From positions 8,326 through 17,060 of the forward strand of contig DCSN01000121.1 of the NCBI GenBank assembly GCA_002325645.1: DNA of 8,735 nucleotides, in the 5' to 3' direction. The position numbers were made by a program, and so were the translations under genes. The stretch is from Pseudanabaena sp. UBA1465 (GTDB lineage: Bacteria > Cyanobacteriota > Cyanobacteriia > Pseudanabaenales > Pseudanabaenaceae). The notes under the pieces were generated by a model. The model did no database searches. It was not told where the DNA came from and worked only from the letters and a program-made list of their open reading frames with translations. Within the stretch, counting starts at the first letter, position 1, and each line of letters begins with the position of its first letter. Shown piece by piece: positions 1 to 6,000 of this stretch.

Positions 1-24
1 GGCAAATATTCGGGCAAATATTCA
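1..24. repeat. 12-bp tandem duplication in the hydrolase gene
   Basis: The unit GGCAAATATTCG (1-12) is followed by GGCAAATATTCA (13-24), differing only at the last base. It is in frame in the minus-strand hydrolase and duplicates the peptide EYLP. The array may continue beyond the window edge. Confidence 0.8.
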
Positions 25-263
25 AGATCTTGACCAACATTTTGCTCAAGCTGGCGATCGCGTACCAACAAATCCCAAAGATCATCGATATGATCTAACA
101 TCACAAACGCTGACTTTGCCTTAGACTTGCCATAGCCCCGCAAATCTGGGGCGATCGACTCGATGCCACAACCCTGAAAATGCCGAACAAACATCTGCAT
201 TGCTTCACTATTCCCTGGATGTCCATGCAAGCAAATAACTTTTAATCGACGATTATTACTCAT
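1..263 (-). CDS. Alpha/beta hydrolase, N-terminal fragment (cut by window edge)
   Basis: The minus strand reads from an ATG at 263-261 without a stop to the window edge, giving 87 residues. The protein begins MSNNRRLKVICLHGHPGNS. Residues 11-19 match the beta-strand plus HG oxyanion segment of alpha/beta hydrolases, and APDLRGYGKS (38-47) is the usual D-x-R-G-x-G-x-S block after the next strand. The nucleophile elbow (G-x-S-x-G) and the rest of the catalytic triad would lie beyond position 1, so activity and substrate cannot be judged. No signal peptide is visible, so a cytoplasmic enzyme is expected. A 12-bp tandem duplication ends the visible part and gives EYLPEYLP, just where the strand before the nucleophile should begin. 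The gene is divergent from the taxis cluster and has no evident link to it. The family call is good; an esterase, haloalkane dehalogenase-like or other subfamily cannot be separated. Confidence 0.8.
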   Translation of the reverse strand, partial: MSNNRRLKVICLHGHPGNSEAMQMFVRHFQGCGIESIAPDLRGYGKSKAKSAFVMLDHIDDLWDLLVRDRQLEQNVGQDLEYLPEYL

Positions 264-280
264 TTTTAGGTTTTATGTAT

Positions 281-335
281 TCCAGATAAATTTTGAAAAA
301 GCTTGCGAAACAAGCTTTTTCAAAATTTATCTGGA
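281..335. repeat. Perfect long palindrome (25-bp arms, 5-nt loop)
   Basis: Arms at 281-305 and 311-335 are exact reverse complements, with CGAAA between them. The outer ends read TCCAGATAAA and TTTATCTGGA, and the core is AAAGCTTG-CGAAA-CAAGCTTT. Position 280 against 336 does not pair, so the match ends sharply. It lies 17 bp upstream of the hydrolase start and 185 bp upstream of the PatA-like gene, between divergent genes. It is therefore not a simple terminator of either gene. As RNA it would form a very stable hairpin in the hydrolase 5' leader if transcription starts upstream of it. The sharp ends and perfect arms suggest a dispersed palindromic (REP/MITE-like) element; that origin is inference. 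Confidence 0.85.
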
Positions 336-461
336 TTTTAAGAAAGCGCAGAGCTTCGTAATAGATTTTTAATTACCATAATGTATCTACAATCACCAAT
401 CTAATTTGTCTAAAGTTGCTACGATCCAAGGTGGAATAGTCCGTAACAATTTGCAATTTAT

Positions 462-480
462 GAATTTTTTACAAAAATTC
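462..480. promoter_or_regulatory. Small AT-rich hairpin and adjacent direct repeat upstream of the PatA-like gene
   Basis: GAATTTTT (462-469) and AAAAATTC (473-480) are perfect 8-bp inverted arms with a TAC loop, ending 40 bp before the ATG at 521. Just downstream, CTGTCCCA occurs twice (483-490 and 494-501, 11-bp spacing, about one helical turn), which could be a protein-binding site. TTGCAA at 451-456 is a possible -35 element, but no convincing -10 follows it. Regulatory function is a guess from position only. Confidence 0.25.
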
Positions 481-520
481 TGCTGTCCCATTTCTGTCCC
501 AGCGCACCCAGCCCAAAAAC

Positions 521-1747
521 ATGATTGCTATGACAGGTTCCTTACCTAATTCCGACCTTGTACCACACAATGTGTCCCACAATTTAGCAGATGGGCAGGT
601 AGTGAGGAATGCCACATTACACATCCTGCTTGCATCTATGCGCGTCATGAGTCGGTCTACGGGAGTCATCCAAGTAGAGACTAAGCACCATCGATGGAAA
701 TTATTACTTAAGGGGGGAGGTCTAGTTTTAGCAGAGGAAGAAGGGCAAGTAATACCTACATTGGTACGCAAATACAATAATAAAGGTATTAACTTTTCCC
801 GCATTCCTGAGTGGGAGCAACGCCAGTCAAATCGCCCCTATTGTTATCCTTTCGTTAGTAACGTTTTTAAAAAACATCCCGATATTACTCAAGAGGTACT
901 CAAAGAGATTGCTTTAGAAAATTTACTCGCATTGCAGTTAGAAGATAACTTTTCTTTTGTATGGAAACCTGCCGAGGATTTACAAACAAACCTACCGATT
1001 TGGCAGCTTTCCATGCTAGAGAATGCGACCGCTAACGAAGTCAGGCAATGGCAAAAATTTGAGTATGTAAAGCACCCATATCAATTAGTTCAGCTTATTG
1101 ATGCGGCAAATTTATTGGCTAGGGTTGGCAACGATAATTTTCCATTGTTTGCCAAAGTCACCACAGGGCAAGATCGGATCAGCGCGATCGCTGATACTTT
1201 CAAACAGCCAATTTATCGCACGGCTCTACTGCTAGATAAATTAGCGCAAAAAAATATTGTCGAGATGATGCCACTACAGGAAAGGATCTCAGACAATGAA
1301 TTGGGCGCAAGTAATTTAGTAACGCCCCCCCTAGTTACCAAAGATGAACCGAAGGTTTTTGTGGTGGATGATTCGCCCGTATTGCTTCAACAAATGCAGC
1401 GTTTGTTGACAAGTTGGGGCTATCAAGTTGGTTTTATTGACAATGCCGAATTGGCGACAGAAAAGATCTTGGAATATAAGCCAAGTATTGTATTTATTGA
1501 CATCAATATGCCAAATTTAAACGGCTTCGATTTGATGAAACAAATTCGTCGTCAACGAGAACTCGCTTCCCTCGCACTAGTTTTAGTGACTGCGGAAAAC
1601 AGTATGACCAATAACTTTAGAGCAAGGTGGGCAAATTGTCGGTTTTTGGCAAAGCCCCGATCATCATCAGATACAGCCAAATTCCGCGATGAATTGCGTA
1701 ACTTATTGAGAGAACTTGCACCCTTATCAACAGATACATTAGTCTAG
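521..1747 (+). CDS. PatA/PilG-like response regulator (PATAN N-terminal domain plus receiver)
   Basis: This is a 408-residue protein. Residues about 27-75 resemble the start of the PATAN/DUF4388-type domain of cyanobacterial PatA proteins (ATLHILLASMRVMSRSTGVI, then a KLLLKGGGLVLAEEE strand pair). A helical region follows to about 255. A complete CheY-type receiver occupies about 277-400, with acidic pocket D283/D284, phospho-acceptor D327 (VFIDINMP), T357 and K378 (FLAKP), so phosphorylation should be possible. There is no DNA-binding domain. PatA relatives include Anabaena PatA and Synechocystis PilG/PixG; these work with CheY-, CheW- and MCP-type proteins in taxis and pilus control, acting in the cytoplasm. 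ATG 521 was chosen because the frame is open back to a TGA at 461-463 with no other ATG. ATG 530 is a possible alternative, and neither has a clear Shine-Dalgarno sequence. The 242-bp gap to the next gene leaves it unclear whether it is co-transcribed with it. Confidence 0.88.
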   Translation: MIAMTGSLPNSDLVPHNVSHNLADGQVVRNATLHILLASMRVMSRSTGVIQVETKHHRWKLLLKGGGLVLAEEEGQVIPTLVRKYNNKGINFSRIPEWEQRQSNRPYCYPFVSNVFKKHPDITQEVLKEIALENLLALQLEDNFSFVWKPAEDLQTNLPIWQLSMLENATANEVRQWQKFEYVKHPYQLVQLIDAANLLARVGNDNFPLFAKVTTGQDRISAIADTFKQPIYRTALLLDKLAQKNIVEMMPLQERISDNELGASNLVTPPLVTKDEPKVFVVDDSPVLLQQMQRLLTSWGYQVGFIDNAELATEKILEYKPSIVFIDINMPNLNGFDLMKQIRRQRELASLALVLVTAENSMTNNFRARWANCRFLAKPRSSSDTAKFRDELRNLLRELAPLSTDTLV

Positions 1748-1800
1748 TCTGTGCGATCGCCAACCCATAGTTCTTACTAATTGATAGGTTACAAGTTCTA

Positions 1801-1852
1801 CAAATAACTAAGCCAAATAACTAAGCCAAATAACTAAGCCAAATAATTAAGG
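1801..1852. repeat. 13-bp tandem array A, four units
   Basis: The unit CAAATAACTAAGC occurs three times exactly (1801-1813, 1814-1826, 1827-1839). A fourth, diverged copy CAAATAATTAAGG is at 1840-1852. The period is not a multiple of three, in keeping with non-coding DNA. Confidence 0.95.
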
Positions 1853-1876
1853 CTGATTCCCTCGCTTGCCACTGCG

Positions 1877-1928
1877 TTATTAATCTAAATTATTAATCTA
1901 AATTATTAATCCAAATTATTAATCCAAG
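1877..1928. repeat. 13-bp tandem array B, four units
   Basis: The unit TTATTAATCTAAA occurs at 1877-1889 and 1890-1902, then TTATTAATCCAAA at 1903-1915 and TTATTAATCCAAG at 1916-1928. The period and copy number equal those of array A, 24 bp away, but the unit sequence is different. Variants are ordered (T/T/C/C at the tenth base), which fits stepwise duplication. Confidence 0.95.
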
Positions 1929-1976
1929 ATTAAATCAGTAATTATTCACCAAAGTATTCCTACATCTCATCTCAAT

Positions 1977-1980
1977 AAGG
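1977..1980 (+). promoter_or_regulatory. Ribosome binding site of the CheY-like gene
   Basis: AAGG lies 9 nt before ATG 1990 and is the only plausible Shine-Dalgarno match at any start in this cluster. It supports the chosen start. Confidence 0.5.
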
Positions 1981-1989
1981 CAAAAATTT

Positions 1990-2367
1990 ATGACCGAACA
2001 TTTTTTAATCATTGATGATTCTGCAACTCAGAGACATTTACTAAGTTCTTTCTTGCAGGATTTAGGTCATACCGTAGATTTTTGTGAATCTACGATTGGA
2101 GCATTAGAAAAAATTGTTAATAATCATTACACAGCAGTATTTCTAGATATTGTATTGCCAGAACAAGATGGTTATCGGTTTCTGCGTGAACTGCGATCTA
2201 ACCGTCAGTCTGCCGAGCAGTATGTGATTTTATATTCTACCAAAACCACCAAACTAGAAATTGACTATGGCTTAAAACGTGCTAAGGCTAATGACTATTT
2301 GTCTAAACCTGCGAGTCGTGAGTCCTTAGCTGAAGTCTTGCGAAAACTACCACAGACCGTGAAATGA
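1990..2367 (+). CDS. CheY-like single-domain response regulator (PilH/PixH-like)
   Basis: At 125 residues this is the full length of a stand-alone receiver, with no output domain. The acidic pocket is D9/D10 (LIIDDSATQR), the phospho-acceptor is D53 (AVFLDIVLPEQDGY), the switch hydroxyl is S83 (ILYSTK) and the conserved lysine is K106 (YLSKP). All five key positions are present, so it should accept phosphate from a CheA-type kinase. Position in the cluster equals PilH in Synechocystis pilGHIJ and PixH in pixGHIJ; there such proteins influence type IV pilus function or the direction of phototactic movement. The start at 1990 has an AAGG 9 nt upstream. The stop overlaps the CheW-like start by 4 bp (ATGA), indicating one transcript and coupled translation. 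Orthology to PilH rather than PixH or HmpB-type proteins is inferred from the GAF-less receptor two genes on. Confidence 0.9.
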   Translation: MTEHFLIIDDSATQRHLLSSFLQDLGHTVDFCESTIGALEKIVNNHYTAVFLDIVLPEQDGYRFLRELRSNRQSAEQYVILYSTKTTKLEIDYGLKRAKANDYLSKPASRESLAEVLRKLPQTVK

Positions 2368-2972
2368 AGCAATCAGAGAATGACCCTACCAATATAGCTA
2401 TTAATAATCGTAACCAGTTAGTTACACCTAGTAATCGCTATATTGTGGTGAAAGTTGGCGATCGCTTGATTACCTTCCCTGATCTGTTAGTAGCTGAAAT
2501 CATGATTGTGGAGCGTAACGCGATCTTGGCTTTACCCTTTTACACCAGTGCGATCGTCGGCGTAATTCATCATCAAGCCAATGTCATGCCTTTACTATTA
2601 CTAAGATTATTAATCGGCGAACAACGGGCTTTAATCACAGAATCTCTAACCGTAGTGAGATTGAGTCAAGTTGCCAACAAGTTGAATAATCAACAAATTA
2701 GTGGCATAGGGTTAATTGTTGATCGAGTGATTGGTAGCCTTACTGCCAACGAATATCCCAACGAATATCAAAATACAGATCTTAGTGCAGCGCAATTATC
2801 CAGTCTGGATGCCTCGAATTTACTAGAGCCAGAGATTGACTTTACAAAAAAAATAAACCAAACAGTAGCGAATATCAAAGAGAACGAGTATACTCCCATT
2901 GAAATTATCCTATCAAGTATTCCTAATAATATTTGGCAACCACAACGTTGGGGTGAGTATAGTGTAGGATGA
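2364..2972 (+). CDS. Divergent CheW-like adaptor (PilI/PixI-like)
   Basis: This is a 202-residue protein. Residues about 25-125 fit a CheW domain: YIVVKVGDRLITFPDLLVAE opens it, then IVGVIHHQANVMPLLLLR, then GIGLIVDRVIG. CheW proteins couple receptors to CheA kinases, in the cytoplasm at the membrane array. The normally conserved N-L-R-G block reads H-H-Q-A (69-72), and the Asp of the following V-D-L-R is Leu (79), so the interface is altered while R81 is kept. A polar, low-complexity insert lies at about 128-178 and includes a duplicated NEYP/NEYQ, before a last strand-like segment IEIILSS (179-185). ATG 2364 overlaps the preceding stop (ATGA) and no good Shine-Dalgarno is seen, so translational coupling is likely. 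The receptor gene starts 40 bp downstream, which supports an adaptor dedicated to that receptor. It could also be a CheW-fold protein with a changed partner. Confidence 0.8.
   Translation: MKQSENDPTNIAINNRNQLVTPSNRYIVVKVGDRLITFPDLLVAEIMIVERNAILALPFYTSAIVGVIHHQANVMPLLLLRLLIGEQRALITESLTVVRLSQVANKLNNQQISGIGLIVDRVIGSLTANEYPNEYQNTDLSAAQLSSLDASNLLEPEIDFTKKINQTVANIKENEYTPIEIILSSIPNNIWQPQRWGEYSVG
2746..2769. repeat. 12-bp tandem duplication in the CheW-like gene
   Basis: CCAACGAATATC is present twice without mismatch (2746-2757, 2758-2769). It is in frame and gives the peptide ANEYPNEYQ within the polar insert of the CheW-like protein. Confidence 0.95.
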
Positions 2973-3012
2973 TTCCACAAAAATGTCTGATTCTTTCCTT
3001 TCCCTATAGCGA

Positions 3013-6000
3013 ATGCATATGGCAAGCACACCTAAAAACAAAACAGCAACTTCTGTAGGCAAAAGCGCACTGGAAACTTCAAAGCGATCGCCTAAGTCTC
3101 CCAATCCACCTAAGCAGAGCAAACCTAAAGGCTCGATTGGTTTGGGCTTATTGCTAATCGTAATTGGCACATCGCTCATAGGGTTGGGAGGTCTAGGATA
3201 CTTATTTTATCAAGAGTTACTAAGCGGCGCTAAGCGGGAAGTTGAGCGCTCCGCCGAATCGCAGTCTCAAAAGCTAGAGGCTAAACTCGCTAATGTGCGT
3301 CAGTCTACTAATGGCGTGGCGATCGCCGCCAAAGCTTTAGCCCAACAGCCCCCCAAGCCCAAGGCAGTGGAAGCATATCAAAAGCCAGTGGTAGAAGGCT
3401 TACAAAGGTCAGAGATCATTACAGGTATCGGGATTGTCCAAAATGATAACCTCCTGTTTACTGGCGCAAAAACAGTTGTACCTTACGTTTGGACGGAACA
3501 ATCTGGCTTAAAACTGGAGGTGGCTGGCAAAAAACTCCCCGCACCCAACGATAAGCTGTTAACTGGTAATCGTTCAGATATTCCCAACAGCCCTCAATAT
3601 AAATTACCGATCGCCTCAGCCAAAGAGTCTTGGTCAGAGCCATACAGCGCCTTGGGCAAGACGATCATTACCTATAGTGTGCCAATCACTGATGGACAAA
3701 AGATTTTAGGTGTTGTCAATGCCGATGCGATCGCCAGTAATCTGGTAGCTATTCCCGCAGCAAATCCTAACAGTGATAGCAAAATTGGCTTTGTGGTGGT
3801 TAGTGCTAGTGGCAAAGTGATCACCGCCTCCGAGCAGTTCCAAGCAACCCAATCTCAAAATCCTGCGGTAACTGAAGCTGTCAAAAATCTAGCTCAGCAA
3901 GTAAAAGCCCAGCCCACAGGTATTTCTCAGTCAGGTGGCAACCTCTGGGCATATCATAAAATCGAAGGCAGTGATTGGCTGATTGCGACCTATCTGCCAG
4001 AAGCAGAAATCACGAACAAGTTATTTGTTTTAGTCGGTGGTGCTGCTCTTGGTATCAGTGCAATTTTAGCGATCGCTGTCTTAGGTTTTATTAATTCTCT
4101 CAAAAAACGCCTCCAGCCACTTACCGAAGAATGCGATCGCTTTTTGGCGCAACAGGGATCGAGCAATCTAGATCTGGTAGGTAAAGATGAAATTGATCGG
4201 CTTGGGTTGTCGCTGAAAAGCACTTTGCAGCAAGTTAAAACCAATGAAATCCGCATACGTCAGGAGTTAGCCCAAACCCCACCTGTAGACGACATTGCCG
4301 CAGCCCAAGCGCAGCAAAACTTTGCTGACACAGAATTGATGGAGGCAGAGGTTGGGGACTTACTCGACGTGGTTTCATCTATGGAGGAGGGCGATCTCAC
4401 CATTGAAGCCCAAGTCAGCGATCGCGCCACAGGGTTAGTCGCAGACACTTTAAACCGTCTGCGTGAAAAACTCGTAGAAATTATTTCTAGTGTATTAGGC
4501 ACAGCGAAGCAGGTTGCACAAGGCGCATCAGATCTTGAAGAACTAGCCCGCACCGTGGTGCTAAACACCGCAGAGCAAGCCCAATCAGTTGCCCAAGGAC
4601 AAGCTCTGACCGCCCAAGTAGCAGCGATCGCTCAGCGATCGTCAGAACAGGTTAATGTAGCTAATCAGTCCCTCCAAGAAGTCCGCCATACCGTTGCTTC
4701 AGGACAAACAGCCATTAACAATCTGACCACCAGCATCAGTGTATTGCAGACAGGTTCCGCGCAAATCGTCCAAAGGATGAAAACCCTTGGCGAATTTGTT
4801 GGATTAGCTGAACAGTTTGTCCAAGATCAGGGTCAAATTGCGTCTCTGACTCAAGTTTTAGCCCTCAATGCTACCCTTGTCGCAGCGCGAGCCGCCGAAC
4901 AGAAAGATCCTAAACAGTTTGCAGGAGTGGCACGAGAATTTGAGGCGATCGCAGGTCAAGTCAATGATCTGGCAACTCAGACCAATGATGGCTTAACCGT
5001 TCTTCAGCAGCGCACTTCTCAAATCCAAACCGTTGTAACGGCGATCGATGCTGAAGTTCAGAATCTAAGTGGACTCGTATCAGGTTTTACAACGGGTGTA
5101 GAAGAATCTCAATCCGCCTTTAATAGTATTCAAATTGCGACCGAAGAGGTTGTCCAAATCGGGCAAACTATTACCGAGTCTAGTACTGAAATTGCAGATG
5201 CGGCAGGTTCTACCGCCAGCTATATCGGTGAAATCGCCCAGTTAGCCGATCGCACTGCTGACCTAACCAGATCGGCTCGTCAACAAGCAGAAGCAATGGG
5301 CAATCAAGCGCAGCAACTGTTGCAAGAAATTCAATTCTTCCGCTTGCCAGAACCCTCTGGACTATTTACCAACGTTGCTACCAATGCTGCTGTTAATGTT
5401 GCTGTTAATGTTGCTGTTAATGTTGACAATGCTAAGTCAACCACATCAGAAGTTAATACGTTTGTGGATAGTTCTGATATTAGTCCCGATACATCTGTTA
5501 ACAGTTTATTTGAATCTCCCGCAGAAGCTAATGACCATGATCATTTGGGACTAGCTATACCTGCGATCGCGGTAGCGGCAGCAGCCGTTGCCATTTCTCA
5601 AACGGGACAAGACACAGAATATGCGATCGCTGAGGAGGAAATCGATAACACAGCTTTAGATGGTAAATATCTAGAAAACCTCCTTGATGAGAGTATTAAT
5701 GAAGGTGCTAATACAGATATTAATGACGAGATTTCAGACAATTATGAATTGAGCGAACCTGTAGATGTAGAACTAACCCAAGGGCAAAATTTTGCAGACA
5801 ATCTCATCCCCAAACATGAATCAGTCAACCCTTTCTTAGATCCCGTTGACAATCCATACCGAGAAGCGGCAGAAGCCTCGTATTCAGACCTAACAGACAT
5901 ATCCATAATCGAAGAATCGCTTCTTGCTGATCTCAGACAGGAAATCTATAATGAGGCTGCTTTCTTTAACGAAGGCGAACTCATGGTTGAGCCAGAGCAA

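Larger units (their letters stand above)
1748..1989 (+). other. Repeat-rich spacer between the PatA-like and CheY-like genes
   Basis: No ORF is supported here. The spacer holds a HIP1 octamer (1753-1760), two 13-bp tandem arrays (annotated separately) and an AT-rich leader to the CheY-like start. TTGCCA at 1866-1871 could be a -35 element, but the sequence that would hold the -10 (ATTATT near 1889) lies inside the second array and is weak. No stem-loop followed by a T-run was seen, so there is no evidence of a terminator after the PatA-like gene. Confidence 0.6.

Noticed and set aside
469..804. Minus-strand reading frame of 111 codons over the start of the PatA-like gene
   Set aside because: It is antisense to a well-supported domain, has no family features, and arises from the opposite strand of conserved coding sequence.
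1801..1928. CRISPR array
   Set aside because: The 13-bp units are directly adjacent with no spacers, so these are simple tandem repeats.
2768..3179. Minus-strand reading frames across the CheW-like/receptor junction
   Set aside because: Both are short, mutually overlapping, without recognisable motifs, and antisense to two real genes.
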